Shown piece by piece: positions 36,367 through 45,696 of a stretch of 64,000 bases of DNA; position 1 is the stretch's first letter, and each line of letters begins with the position of its first letter. Below the pieces are notes generated by a model. The model did no database searches, was not told the origin of the DNA, and worked only from the letters and a program-made list of their open reading frames with translations. Origin of the DNA: Catenuloplanes niger (GTDB lineage Bacteria; Actinomycetota; Actinomycetes; Mycobacteriales; Micromonosporaceae); assembly GCF_031458255.1 (NCBI RefSeq), contig NZ_JAVDYC010000001.1, positions 4,659,001 to 4,723,000 of the forward strand. The letters run 5' to 3'. The translations under genes and the position numbers were made by a program.

Positions 36367-39300
36367 GTGCTGCGATATTTCCTCATCACGCTGCTGGTCG
36401 GCGGCCTGACCGGGCCCGGGCTTCCCGGCCCGGCCGCCGCGGCCGGCACGCCGAAGACCTCACCCGCCGGCGACACGCTCGGCGCCGACGACGCCCGGCG
36501 GCTCGCCGAGGCCCGGGCCGGCGGCAGGTCCACCGTCACCGTGCTGGTCGCGACCGGCCGCGGCGGCGCGACCGCGGTCGCCGGCCGGCTCACCCGGCTC
36601 GGCGGCTCCGTCTCCCGCAGCGTCGACCGGCTCGGCTACGTGCTCGCCAAACTCCCGACCGGCGCCGTGCTCGACGCGGCCCGGCTCGACGGGGTGGAGG
36701 CGCTCGACCTGGACTCGGTCGTGCCGCGCCCGGACCCGGCCGACGGGCTGGGCGGCGGTTCCGCCCCCGCGCGCGAGGCCCGCAGCGGGCCGGGGAAGGA
36801 CACGCCCGCGGACAACCCGTTCCTGCCGGCCGGCGAGACCGGCGCGGTCGAGTTCATCAGGACCCATCCGGCGTACGACGGGCGCGGCGTCACCATCGGG
36901 ATCATGGACTCCGGCGTGGACGTCGACCACCCGGCACTGCAGCGGACCACCACCGGCGAACGCAAGATCGTCGACGTGTTCACCGTCACCGATCCGCTCG
37001 AGGACCGCACCTGGCTGCGGATGAACCTGCCGGTCACCGGCCCGTCGTTCCAGGTCGGCGGCGCGCGGTTCACGGCGCCGGCCGGGTCGTACGCGTTCAA
37101 CTGGTTCTACGAGTCGATCACCAAGGCCAGTGATCCGGGCGGCGACGTCAACCGGGACGGCGACACCACGGACGCGTTCGGCGTGCTCTACGACCCGGTG
37201 TCGCACGACGTGCGGGTCGACGCGAACCGGAACAAGAGCTTCACGGACGAGCCGGTCATGCGGCCGTACCGGGAGCGGTACGACATCGGGCACTTCGGGA
37301 CCGACGACCCGAAGACCGGGGCGATCGACCGGATGGCGTTCACCGTGGAGTACCGGGAGGACGTCGACGTCTCCGGCACCCGCTCCGACTTCGTCAACAT
37401 CGGCATCCTGGAGAGCGAGCACGGCACGCACGTGGCCGGCATCGCGGCCGGCAACGACCTGCTGGGCAACGCCGCGTTCGACGGTGCCGCACCGGGCGCG
37501 AAGATCGTGTCCGGACGGGCCTGCACGTGGGGCGGCGGATGCACGTACGCCGCGCTCACCGACGGCATGGTGGACATGGTGATCAACCGGCACGTCGACG
37601 TGATCAACATGTCGATCGGCGGCCTGACCGCGCTGAACGACGGGCGCAACGCCTGGGTGCTGCTCTACGACCGGCTGATCACGGACTACGGCGTGCAGAT
37701 GTTCATCTCGGCCGGCAACGACGGGCCCGGCCTGAACACGGTCGGCGACCCGTCCACCGCCGGCGCCGTGGTCTCGGTCGGCTCCACGATCAGCCGCGAG
37801 ACGTGGGCCGCGAACTACGGCTCGGTGGTCTCCGCCGACTATGCGATGCACCCGTTCTCGTCCCGCGGCCCGCGCGAGGACGGCGGGCTCAAGCCGGACC
37901 TGGTCGCGCCGGGCGCCGCGATCTCCAGCACCCCGACCTGGCTGCCCGGCACGCCGGTGGCCCAGGCCGGATACACGCTGCCGACCGGGTACGCGATGCT
38001 GCAGGGCACCTCGATGGCGTCCCCGCAGGCGGCCGGCGCGGCCACGCTGCTGCTCTCCGCGGCGCGCGCGCAGGACCGCGGGCTCACGCCGGCCCAGCTG
38101 CGGCGGGCGCTCTACACCTCCGCGTCACACCTGCCAGGCGTGCCGGCGTTCGCCCAGGGGTACGGGCTGATCGACGTGCCGGCCGCGTGGAAGCTGCTCT
38201 GGCAGGACTTGGAGACGCGCACGTACACCGCGGTCGCCCCGGTCTGCACGGCGCTGTCCGACCTGATCGGCGCGGGCGACGAGCCGCTGCCCGGCCGGGG
38301 CAGCGGCATCCACAACCGGTGCCCGGCCGGGGAGGGCGGGCACAAGCCGTGGGAGTGGAAGCCGTACCCGGTGACGCTCACCCGGACCAGTGGCCCGGCC
38401 GGCCCGGTCGAGCACCGGCTCCGCTGGATCGGCAACGACGGCACGTTCACCGCGGCGCGCACCGTGACCCTGCCGCTGGACAGGCCGGTCACGGTCACGG
38501 TCGGGGCGCGGCCGTCACCCGGCGCGCACAGCGCGATCATGACGGTGGACGACCCGGCGACGCCGGTGGTGGACTTCGAGGTGTTCGCGACCGTGGTCGC
38601 GGCGACGCCGATCTCCGCGCCGGGGCACGCGTTCGAGGCGGACGGCAAGATCGAGCGGAACGCCACCCGGTCGTACTTCGTGGAGGTGCCGGACGGGGCG
38701 GAGGCGCTGCAGGTGAACCTGTCCGGGCTGGCCGCGGGTTCGCAGACGCGGTTCGTGGCGATCGACCCGTACGGCGTGCCGGCGGATCCGACCGCGACCA
38801 CCGGCTGTTACCCGAACTTCGAGCCGGTGTCGCCCTGCGCCGGCATCGAGCGCGACTACCGCAAGCCGCTCTCCGGCATCTGGGAGATCGAGGTGGAGTC
38901 CCGGCGGACGTCGCCGATGCTGGTGAACCCGTACCGGATCGCCGCGGCCGTGCAGGGCGTCGAGGTGACACCGGCCGAGTCCACGCCGGGCACCGTGCGG
39001 GTGGGCGAGGTCAAGACGCTGAACTGGGACCTGCGCAACCGGTTCGGGCCGGTCCGGGTGGTCGCGCGCGGTGGGCCGCTGGGCAGCGTGGCGACCCGGC
39101 GGCCGACCGTCGCCGCCGACGCGCGGGTGGAGTCCACGCTGACCGTGCCGGCCGGGACCACGCGGCTGGACGTGTCGATCGGCGGGACCAGCGACGTCAC
39201 GGCCGACCTGGACCTCTTCGTCTACCGCGGTGACTCGGACACACCGGTGGCGTCGTCCGCGGACGGCGACTCGGCGGAGTCGGTGTCGCTGACCGACCCG

Positions 39301-39576
39301 GAGGCGGGGGAGTACCGCGTGGTGGTGCAGGGCTACTCGGTGCCGTCCGGGGAGACGTCGTTCGACTACCGGGACGCGTACTTCACGCCGACGTTCGGCG
39401 CGCTGGCGGTGCCCGGTGACGTCGTACGCCTCGAACCCGGCGGTACGGCGAAGGTCAGCGGCTCGCTGACGGTGGCGTCGGCGGCGGCCGACGGGCGGTC
39501 GCTGGCCGGCGAGATGTCGGTGGTCACCGACCAGGGCGCCGTGGTCGGCGGCGCGACCGTCACGCTCGGGTCCTGA
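36367..39576 (+). CDS. large secreted S8 family peptidase (multidomain subtilase)
   Basis: A 1069-residue secreted protease with a signal peptide (cleavage after PAAAAG near residue 27) and an I9-like propeptide region (about 45-120). The subtilase domain has Asp181 (GIMDSGVDVDHP), His352 (EHGTHVAGIAAG) and Ser549 (QGTSMASPQAAG). A long insert of about 140 residues sits between Asp and His and carries an acidic, possibly calcium-binding DVNRDGDTTDAFG loop. C-terminal beta-rich modules follow, including a pre-peptidase-C-like domain near residues 930-1000 (DLDLFVYRGDSDTPVASS). It probably degrades extracellular proteins. GTG 36367 is chosen for its TAGCCT box at the leaderless distance. The gene ends 5 nt before a 20-bp perfect hairpin. 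Confidence 0.92.
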   Translation: MLRYFLITLLVGGLTGPGLPGPAAAAGTPKTSPAGDTLGADDARRLAEARAGGRSTVTVLVATGRGGATAVAGRLTRLGGSVSRSVDRLGYVLAKLPTGAVLDAARLDGVEALDLDSVVPRPDPADGLGGGSAPAREARSGPGKDTPADNPFLPAGETGAVEFIRTHPAYDGRGVTIGIMDSGVDVDHPALQRTTTGERKIVDVFTVTDPLEDRTWLRMNLPVTGPSFQVGGARFTAPAGSYAFNWFYESITKASDPGGDVNRDGDTTDAFGVLYDPVSHDVRVDANRNKSFTDEPVMRPYRERYDIGHFGTDDPKTGAIDRMAFTVEYREDVDVSGTRSDFVNIGILESEHGTHVAGIAAGNDLLGNAAFDGAAPGAKIVSGRACTWGGGCTYAALTDGMVDMVINRHVDVINMSIGGLTALNDGRNAWVLLYDRLITDYGVQMFISAGNDGPGLNTVGDPSTAGAVVSVGSTISRETWAANYGSVVSADYAMHPFSSRGPREDGGLKPDLVAPGAAISSTPTWLPGTPVAQAGYTLPTGYAMLQGTSMASPQAAGAATLLLSAARAQDRGLTPAQLRRALYTSASHLPGVPAFAQGYGLIDVPAAWKLLWQDLETRTYTAVAPVCTALSDLIGAGDEPLPGRGSGIHNRCPAGEGGHKPWEWKPYPVTLTRTSGPAGPVEHRLRWIGNDGTFTAARTVTLPLDRPVTVTVGARPSPGAHSAIMTVDDPATPVVDFEVFATVVAATPISAPGHAFEADGKIERNATRSYFVEVPDGAEALQVNLSGLAAGSQTRFVAIDPYGVPADPTATTGCYPNFEPVSPCAGIERDYRKPLSGIWEIEVESRRTSPMLVNPYRIAAAVQGVEVTPAESTPGTVRVGEVKTLNWDLRNRFGPVRVVARGGPLGSVATRRPTVAADARVESTLTVPAGTTRLDVSIGGTSDVTADLDLFVYRGDSDTPVASSADGDSAESVSLTDPEAGEYRVVVQGYSVPSGETSFDYRDAYFTPTFGALAVPGDVVRLEPGGTAKVSGSLTVASAAADGRSLAGEMSVVTDQGAVVGGATVTLGS

Positions 39577-39581
39577 CCAGC

Positions 39582-39624
39582 GGCGACAGGGCCCGTCCCC
39601 ACCGTGGGGACGGGCCCTGTCGCC
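39582..39624. terminator. perfect 20-bp hairpin between convergent genes
   Basis: Arms 39582-39601 and 39605-39624 are perfect complements with a CCG loop. It sits between the large subtilase (+) and the repeat-rich secreted protein gene (-), 5 and 16 nt from their stop codons. It likely terminates both, although neither side has a T tract. Confidence 0.75.
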
Positions 39625-39640
39625 GTGGCCGGTGCGTGGA

Positions 39641-40894
39641 TCACGAGTAGTCGGGGTCCAGGCCGGCCACCGGGCGCTCCCCGGCACGCGTGGACGGGCG
39701 GGCGCGGGCCGGGGACTCGGCGGGCTTCGGCGTCTCGGCCTGCTGCCGCGGCGTCTCCGCCAGGCGCGCGGGCGCCCGGCCGAAACCCTGGTGGTCCTGG
39801 TCCGGGGTGACGGTGATGGCGCTGTCGTCCACCGGCGAGCCGGGGACCCCGGCCCAGGCGTCGGCCGGGTGGCCGGCGAGCGTGCCGCCGCCACGGCCGG
39901 GGTCGGGCGCGGGCGCGGTGTGCCGGCCGGGTGCGGCGGGCGCGGTGCGGCGGCCGGGAGCAGGAGCGGGCGCGGCGGTGGTGCGCCGGTCGTTGCCGGG
40001 GCGGGTGACCGCGCGCCGGTCGTCGTCGGTCGCGGGCACGTGCGCGGCGGTGCGGTTCGGACCGTCGGCAGGCGTGCGCGTCGCGGTGCGATTCGGGCCG
40101 TCGGCGGGCGTGCGCGTCGTGGTGCGGCGCGGGCCGTCGGCGGGTGCGGATGCCGCGGCGTGCCCGGGGCCGCCGTCGGCGCGGCGAGGGCCGTTGTCGG
40201 TGTGCCCGGGGCCGCCGTCGGCGCGGCGAGGGCCGTTGTCGGTGTGCCCGGGGCCGCCGTCGGCGCGGCGGGGGCCGTTGTCGGTGTGCCCGGGGCCGTC
40301 GTCGGCGCGGTGGGCGCCGGCCGTGCGTGGGGTGCTCTGCGCCGGGAGCGCGCGCGTCCGCGTCGGGCTCGGCTTGGCGCGATGCCGGCCGGGCCGGGAC
40401 GCGACCGGGCGCTCGTCCGCGCGGTCCGCCACCGCGTCCTGGCCGGTCAGCGCGGAGAGCATGGTGAGCCCGGGCAGTCCGGAGAGGCCCGGTCGCGGCG
40501 ACTCGGCCGGTCGGCTGAGACCGGTGAGCGCCCCCAGCAGCCCGCCGTCACCGCCGAGTTCGGACCGCCGGCCGGCACTCGGGCCGGCATCCGGGCCGGC
40601 CTCCGAGTCGATGCCGAGGAACTGCGCGGCCGGGTGGGTGAACCCCGTTCGCCCGTGCGTCTCCTCGCCGCCGAGCAGCCCGCCCAGCAGGGTGTCCGAT
40701 CCGCCCGCCGGCGCCGGTGCCGCTGCCGCGTTGCCGAGCAGGTCGGACAGCAGCGGCAGGCCGCCGTCCTGCAGACCGGAGAGCGGGAGCAGTTCCGGGT
40801 CGGCCGGTGCGGCCTGCGCCTGGGCGCCGGTCAGGAGGAGGAAGCCACCGGCGAGGCCGGCGGTGCCCACGGCGCGGGTCAGCCACTTGTTCAT
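39641..40894 (-). CDS. secreted repeat-rich hypothetical protein
   Basis: A 417-residue protein of unknown family. Its signal peptide (MNKWLTRAVGTAGLAGGFLLL, cleavage after AQAQA) is followed by a short region with hydrophobic Leu/Gly patches (LPLLSDLLGN, LLGGLLGGEE). About 250 residues of low-complexity Pro/Arg/Thr/Asp sequence follow. This includes three and a half 14-residue repeats (GPGHTDNGPRRADG) and three 12-residue repeats (TPADGPNRTATR type). No enzymatic motif is seen. A cell-surface or matrix role is possible. The ATG has AAAGGAG upstream. The gene is divergent from the channel-like gene at 41.0 kb. Confidence 0.65.
   Translation of the reverse strand: MNKWLTRAVGTAGLAGGFLLLTGAQAQAAPADPELLPLSGLQDGGLPLLSDLLGNAAAAPAPAGGSDTLLGGLLGGEETHGRTGFTHPAAQFLGIDSEAGPDAGPSAGRRSELGGDGGLLGALTGLSRPAESPRPGLSGLPGLTMLSALTGQDAVADRADERPVASRPGRHRAKPSPTRTRALPAQSTPRTAGAHRADDGPGHTDNGPRRADGGPGHTDNGPRRADGGPGHTDNGPRRADGGPGHAAASAPADGPRRTTTRTPADGPNRTATRTPADGPNRTAAHVPATDDDRRAVTRPGNDRRTTAAPAPAPGRRTAPAAPGRHTAPAPDPGRGGGTLAGHPADAWAGVPGSPVDDSAITVTPDQDHQGFGRAPARLAETPRQQAETPKPAESPARARPSTRAGERPVAGLDPDYS
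40050..40145 (-). repeat. 36-bp tandem repeat, about 2.7 copies
   Basis: Units at 40050-40085 and 40086-40121 and a degenerate partial unit to about 40145, within the secreted repeat protein gene. Each encodes a TPADGPNRTATR-like 12-mer. Confidence 0.7.
40161..40312 (-). repeat. 42-bp tandem repeat, about 3.6 copies
   Basis: Units at 40161-40202, 40203-40244 and 40245-40286, plus a 26-bp partial unit. The first two are identical and the third differs by one base. The period is 14 codons, so copy number can change without shifting the frame of the secreted protein. Confidence 0.85.
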
Positions 40895-41028
40895 GGAGGG
40901 TGCTCCTTTCGGGGCGGAAGGGCTCTCCCGCCGATGCGGCGCGACGAAAGGGTCGGTGGTCCGCAAAGAGCAACGAAACACGCGTAGTGTACGTTTCGCC
41001 CTAAACGGACCAGTTTGGCCGCCGTGCA

Positions 41029-41034
41029 TATGAT
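41029..41034 (+). promoter_or_regulatory. -10 box of leaderless promoter, RCK channel-like gene
   Basis: TATGAT, then 6 nt, then the ATG at 41041. This is the closest match to the TATAAT consensus among the leaderless-type boxes of this window. Confidence 0.55.
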
Positions 41035-41040
41035 CGCGGA

Positions 41041-42888
41041 ATGGCGAATGTGGATCTTTCGCCGAGCGGGCGGGGGCGGGCGCTCGCCCGGTGGTGGAAC
41101 GGGCGGGGCACCGGCGCCGACCGGGCGCCGCACTACGTGGTGTGCGGGCGTGACCAGCTCGCGCTCCGCCTGATCAACGAGCTGCTGGCCGCGCGCCCGG
41201 ACGTCCGGGTCACCGCGCTGGTGCCGGAGATCTCCGCGCTGCCCGAACTGCTCACCATGCGGCGGGTCCGTACGCTGATCGCCGGCCGGCTGGACGAGGC
41301 CGCGTTCGAGAACGTGGGCCTGTCCGACGCGGCCGCGCTCGCGCTGGTGCACCCGGACGACGTGACGAACATCCACGCCGCGCTCTGCGCCCGGGAGGCC
41401 GCCCCCGGCATCCGGCTGGTGCTGCGCGTCTTCAACGGCAAGCTGGCCGCGCGCGCCCGCGAGGTGCTCGACGACAGCGCCGTGCTCTCCGACGCCTCGA
41501 TGGCCGCGCCCGCGTTCGTGGCGGCCGCGCTGGGCGAGCCGGACCCGACGCACTTCCGGCTCGCCGGCCGGACCATGTTCGTGGCGCGGCGCGGCGACGT
41601 GCCACCGGCCACCGTGGTGGCCGGGCTGGCGGCCACGTCCGCGGGTGGCGAGCGGGACGCGGCCGACGGTGCCGGGACGGACGCGGCGGCCGGTGGCGAG
41701 CGGGACGTGGCCGTCGGCGGCGAGCCGGAGATCCTGCCGGAGGACCAGAGCCGCGCGGAGATCGTGCTGGCCGAGGCGACCGGCAGGCCGGCCGGGACCG
41801 AGGTCGCGGCACGGCGGCTGCGGCGTCGCCGGCGGCGTCGCCGGCCGGTGGCGGTGCTGCTGCGGGCCGGGCGCGCGCTGGTCGACCGGAAGCTCGGCGT
41901 CGGCGTCCTCACCGTGCTGGGCATAATCCTGATCAGTGGCGGCCTGCAGGCCCGGGAGTACGCGCGGGCCGAGCCGATCGGCATCTGGCGCGCCGTCTAC
42001 CAGACCGTGCTCACCACGGTCACCGGCGCGGAGCCGAACCATGCGGAGAACGGCGTCCTGCAGATCACCGACCTGGTGCTGACGCTGGCCGGGCTGGCGC
42101 TGATCCCGCTGATCACGGCCGCGGTGGTCGGCGCGGTGGTGAACGCGCGGCTGGCCCTGGCCGCCGGACGGCTGGCGATCCCGCACTCCGACCACGTGGT
42201 GGTGGTCGGGCTGGGCACCGTCGGCATGCGGGTGATGGCCCAGCTGCACGACCTGGGCGTGGACGTGGTCGCGGTGGACAAGGACCCGCACGCGCGCGGG
42301 ATGTCGCTCGCGCAGCGGCTCGGCGTACCCGTGATCACCGGCGACGCGGCGCGCGAGGAGACGCTGCTGGCCGCGCAGACCGGCAGCGCACAGGCCCTGG
42401 TCGTGGTGTCCACCGACGACGTGACGAACCTGCAGGCCGCACTGAACGCGCGCGGCATCAAGCCGGACCTGCGCGTGGTGCTGCGGCTCTACGACGGCGA
42501 CTTCGCGCGGCGGATCCAGCGCGCGTTCCAGATCGCGATCTCGCGCAGCGTCTCCTATCTGGCCGCGCCCGCGTTCGCCGAGGCCATGATGGACCGCGAG
42601 GTCAAGGCCACCATCCCGGTCGCCCGGCACGTGCTGCTGGTCGCGGAGGTGGCGGTCGCGCCGGGCGGCGCGCTGGTCGGCACGACGCTGGACGCGGCGG
42701 AACGTCCCGGCGGCGCGCGGGTGATCGGCCTGGCCACGACCGGCTCGGCCCGGGTCGACTGGGCGCCACCGCGCGACCACCGGGTCGCGGCCGGCGACCG
42801 TCTGGTCGTGGTCGCCCGCCGCCAGGGCCTGCGCGACCTGATCGCGGCCGCGAACCCGCCCGCGCCGCCCACGACGCCGGCGCCGTGA
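41041..42888 (+). CDS. two-RCK (TrkA-N) channel-like protein with degenerate pore
   Basis: A 615-residue protein with two NAD-binding RCK/TrkA-N domains flanking a membrane unit. The first RCK domain (about 30-200) starts HYVVCGRDQLALRLINEL and lacks the full GxGxxG. A charged, Arg-rich linker follows (a run of arginines near 260). TM1 is around 285-305 (LGVGVLTVLGIILISG), then a pore-loop-like segment, then TM2 around 338-362. The second RCK domain has canonical VVVVGLGTVGMRVMAQL from about 385 and VVAVDKDP. The filter position reads TTVTGAEP instead of TVGYG, so K+ selectivity cannot be assumed. It ends directly against the convergent DUF4032 gene with no bases between. Confidence 0.82.
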   Translation: MANVDLSPSGRGRALARWWNGRGTGADRAPHYVVCGRDQLALRLINELLAARPDVRVTALVPEISALPELLTMRRVRTLIAGRLDEAAFENVGLSDAAALALVHPDDVTNIHAALCAREAAPGIRLVLRVFNGKLAARAREVLDDSAVLSDASMAAPAFVAAALGEPDPTHFRLAGRTMFVARRGDVPPATVVAGLAATSAGGERDAADGAGTDAAAGGERDVAVGGEPEILPEDQSRAEIVLAEATGRPAGTEVAARRLRRRRRRRRPVAVLLRAGRALVDRKLGVGVLTVLGIILISGGLQAREYARAEPIGIWRAVYQTVLTTVTGAEPNHAENGVLQITDLVLTLAGLALIPLITAAVVGAVVNARLALAAGRLAIPHSDHVVVVGLGTVGMRVMAQLHDLGVDVVAVDKDPHARGMSLAQRLGVPVITGDAAREETLLAAQTGSAQALVVVSTDDVTNLQAALNARGIKPDLRVVLRLYDGDFARRIQRAFQIAISRSVSYLAAPAFAEAMMDREVKATIPVARHVLLVAEVAVAPGGALVGTTLDAAERPGGARVIGLATTGSARVDWAPPRDHRVAAGDRLVVVARRQGLRDLIAAANPPAPPTTPAP

Positions 42889-44106
42889 TCAGGCGAGGAG
42901 CGCGTCCGGCTCGACGCCGAGCACGGCCTGCTCGTCCGGGCGGTGCACCAGCACGTCGTTGAGGAACGACTGGACGGCCGGGGCCAGGCCGACGTCCCGG
43001 CCCGCCTGCTCGGAGAGCCGGTAGCGGTGGTTGAGCACCTGAGAGAAGAGCTCGGTCGGCTCCAGCTTGCCGCGCAGGTGCGCCGGGACCGCGCGGACCA
43101 CCGGCTCGAACACCTCGGTCAGCCAGCGGTGCGCGGCCTGCTGCTCGTCCGACAGGTCGCTCTCCGCCCGGTACGTGTCCAGGTCGTTGAGCAGCTGGCG
43201 GGCCTGGTTCTCCTCCGCGTCCAGGCCGGTCAGCCGGAACAGCCGGCGCACGTGGTAACCGGCGTCCACCACCTTCGGCCGGACCAGGAACGAGCTGCCG
43301 TTGTCCGAGACCGACATGGCCACCTCGGCCACGTCGAAGCCGAGCTCGTTGAGGCGGCGGATCCGGCCCTCCATGTGGTGCCGGGAGTCCTGCCGCACCT
43401 CCTGCTCATAGGTGATCTCGTGCCAGAGCCTCTCGTACCGCTTGATCACCTCGTCGGACATCTGCTCCGGGTCGATCGACTCGTGCAGCAGCCCGGCGGC
43501 CTGCAGGTCGAGCGCCTCGCCGAAGATGTTGGTCCGGGCGATGTCCAGGTCCTCGTCGCGCTGGCCGTTGGAGAGCTTCGGCCGCAGCGCACCGGTCTCC
43601 GCGTCCACCAGGTACGCCGCGAACGCGCCCGCGTCGCGCCGGAACAGCGTGTTCGACAGCGAGCAGTCGCCCCAGAAGAACCCGGTCAGGTGCATCCGGA
43701 CCAGCAGCGCGGCCTGCGCGTCAAGCAACCGGATCATCGTGTTCTCGCGGAGCGTGTGCGAGAAGAGCGCCCGGTACGGCAGGGAGAACTGCAGGTGGCG
43801 GGTGACCAGCACGGTGTCCAGCGGCTCGCCGTCCGGTGACTGCCGGTCCGCGACCACGGCGACCGCCTCCACGGACGGGAAGCCGATCCGCTCCAGCGCG
43901 CGGAGCAGGTCGTACTCCTTCTCGGCCACCCGCTCGCCGGTCTCCTTGACCGCGTAGACGGTGCCGGCCAGCTTCACGAACCGGACGATGTGCCGCGAGA
44001 TGCCCTGCGGCAGCGCGACCAGGTGGTCGGCGGGCCACTGCTCCAGCGGTGTCGACCAGGGAAGGTCGAGCAGCGCCGGGTCTACGAGGGCGGAGGTGAT
44101 GCGCAC
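42889..44106 (-). CDS. DUF4032 protein, kinase-like fold
   Basis: A 405-residue cytoplasmic protein. The N-terminal 260 residues have lipopolysaccharide-kinase-like features: VYAVKETGERVAEKEYDLLRAL (possible ATP lysine), ARALFSHTL-type helices, MHLTGFFWGDCSLSNTLF (catalytic-loop-like D and N) and AYLVDAETGAL (metal Asp). The C-terminus, from about 270, is the DUF4032 domain proper. Function is unknown; the residues are compatible with phosphotransfer. The start is GTG 44106, preceded by CATGCT then 6 nt, one base off the leaderless TANNNT pattern seen elsewhere here. Confidence 0.8.
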   Translation of the reverse strand: MRITSALVDPALLDLPWSTPLEQWPADHLVALPQGISRHIVRFVKLAGTVYAVKETGERVAEKEYDLLRALERIGFPSVEAVAVVADRQSPDGEPLDTVLVTRHLQFSLPYRALFSHTLRENTMIRLLDAQAALLVRMHLTGFFWGDCSLSNTLFRRDAGAFAAYLVDAETGALRPKLSNGQRDEDLDIARTNIFGEALDLQAAGLLHESIDPEQMSDEVIKRYERLWHEITYEQEVRQDSRHHMEGRIRRLNELGFDVAEVAMSVSDNGSSFLVRPKVVDAGYHVRRLFRLTGLDAEENQARQLLNDLDTYRAESDLSDEQQAAHRWLTEVFEPVVRAVPAHLRGKLEPTELFSQVLNHRYRLSEQAGRDVGLAPAVQSFLNDVLVHRPDEQAVLGVEPDALLA

Positions 44107-44262
44107 GTACTAAGCATGCCGTTTTCCGCGGCGCGTCGCGGCTCATCGTGGCTCGTTACACAGTGACGAGATCTACTCAAATGTCCGGTCTATCCAATTG
44201 GGCGTCCGGCATGCGACAGGTATCAAACGTCCGGACAGCGACATAACGGAAGCGGGAGCGGA

Positions 44263-45678
44263 ATGCGGCGAAGGTGGAGTCTGGTCGTCGGGGCGTGTGC
44301 GGCGGTCACGCTCGCCGGCGTCGGAGCGATCGGCTACCTCGGTGACGGCGACCCGGGCACGCCCGGCGTGGCGGTGTGGAACGCGGCGGGGGTGACCTCG
44401 GCCCGTACCCCCGGCGCCCCCATCGCATCGGCCACGCCGGACGCCACGACCGCGCCGCGGCCGGTGCCCACGACGGAGGCCGCGCCGCCCCCGAAGGCCG
44501 CGGAGCCGACACCGACCGGTGCGGCGCGGGAGGGCGAGACCGCGGACGCCGGCCAGCCGATCGGCACGGTCGAACGGGTGAACCGCACGCTCGGCTACGC
44601 CGGCGCGGCCCGGCGCACCACGCTCCGGTTCCCCGGCGCCGAGTACGTGAAGGTCCACTTCAGCCGCATCGCGCTGCTGCCCGGCGACTACCTCACGGTC
44701 TCCGACCCGCACGGCCGCGAATCGCACCGGTACGAGGGCGTCACCCGCGACGCGGTCACCGGGCTGACCCGGGCCGTGCTCGACCCGGGCGCGCCGGACC
44801 GGGACGGCGAGCGCTGGGCGATGTCCGTCTCCGGCGACACCGCCGTGGTCGAGCTGCACACCGGCGGCACGGACCCGCTCGGCCTGAAGAGCGCGCTCGC
44901 CGACCTCGGCGTCGGCATCGACCGGGTCGCCCGCGGATACACCCGGCCGGAACGCGTCGAGGCCGCGCGCGAGCCGGCACCCGGCCCGGCCGGGCCGGGG
45001 CGCGAGGAGAGCGTCTGCGGTGGCGACGAGAAGTCGGACGCGGTCTGCTACCGCGCGACCAACCCGATGGCCTACACCCGCTCGAAGGCGGTGGCCCGGC
45101 TGCTGATCAACGGCACCGAGCTGTGCACCGCGTGGCGGGTCGGCGCGCAGAACCGCCTGGTCACGAACAACCACTGCTTCTCCACCTCGAAGGACGCCTA
45201 CAACACGGAGGTGTGGTTCAACTACCAGTGCGCGCGGTGCGGCGGGTACGACGTCTACCAGTCGACCAAGGTCTGGGGTGACAAGGTGCTCGCCACGGAC
45301 CGGACGCTGGACTTCACGCTGTTCACGGTGGAGAGCTTCGCGTCCGTGCAGAAGTTCGGCTTCCTCACGCTGGACACCGCCCGGCCGGCCGCGGGCACGC
45401 AGCTCTACATCCCGCAGCACCCGGCCGGCGACCCGACCGCGATCGCGATGAGCTCGGGCGAGCGCGGCAGCAACTGCGCGGTCGACAACCCCGCCTACAC
45501 CGGGTACGCGTCCGCCAGCGACGTCTCGTACTACTGCGACACCGAGGGCGGCTCGTCCGGCTCGCCGGTGCTGTCCCGCACCACCAACAAGGTGGTCGCG
45601 CTGCACCACTTCGGCGGCTGCCCGAACTCCGGCGTACGCGCCGATCTGTTGTACGAGCGGATCAAGTCGCTGGTCTGA
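44263..45678 (+). CDS. secreted trypsin-like serine protease (S1 fold)
   Basis: A 471-residue secreted protease with a signal sequence or N-terminal anchor (residues 1-26), a long Thr/Pro/Ala-rich linker and a pre-domain of about 130 residues. The chymotrypsin-fold domain has catalytic His304 (TNNHCF), Asp350 (TLDFTLF) and Ser432 (EGGSSGSPVL). Cysteines at HCF, CARCGG, SNCAVDN and YYCDTEGG probably form disulphides. The layout recalls lysyl endopeptidase-like S1 proteases of actinobacteria and myxobacteria. The ATG is preceded by GGGAG. The PAP2 gene follows 18 nt later with its own leaderless-type promoter. Confidence 0.88.
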   Translation: MRRRWSLVVGACAAVTLAGVGAIGYLGDGDPGTPGVAVWNAAGVTSARTPGAPIASATPDATTAPRPVPTTEAAPPPKAAEPTPTGAAREGETADAGQPIGTVERVNRTLGYAGAARRTTLRFPGAEYVKVHFSRIALLPGDYLTVSDPHGRESHRYEGVTRDAVTGLTRAVLDPGAPDRDGERWAMSVSGDTAVVELHTGGTDPLGLKSALADLGVGIDRVARGYTRPERVEAAREPAPGPAGPGREESVCGGDEKSDAVCYRATNPMAYTRSKAVARLLINGTELCTAWRVGAQNRLVTNNHCFSTSKDAYNTEVWFNYQCARCGGYDVYQSTKVWGDKVLATDRTLDFTLFTVESFASVQKFGFLTLDTARPAAGTQLYIPQHPAGDPTAIAMSSGERGSNCAVDNPAYTGYASASDVSYYCDTEGGSSGSPVLSRTTNKVVALHHFGGCPNSGVRADLLYERIKSLV

Positions 45679-45683
45679 CCCGG

Positions 45684-45689
45684 TAGCGT
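45684..45689 (+). promoter_or_regulatory. -10 box of leaderless promoter, PAP2 gene
   Basis: TAGCGT, then 7 nt, then the GTG at 45697. It decides for this start over the in-frame GTG at 45688, which overlaps the box. Confidence 0.5.
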
Positions 45690-45696
45690 GTCCGGC

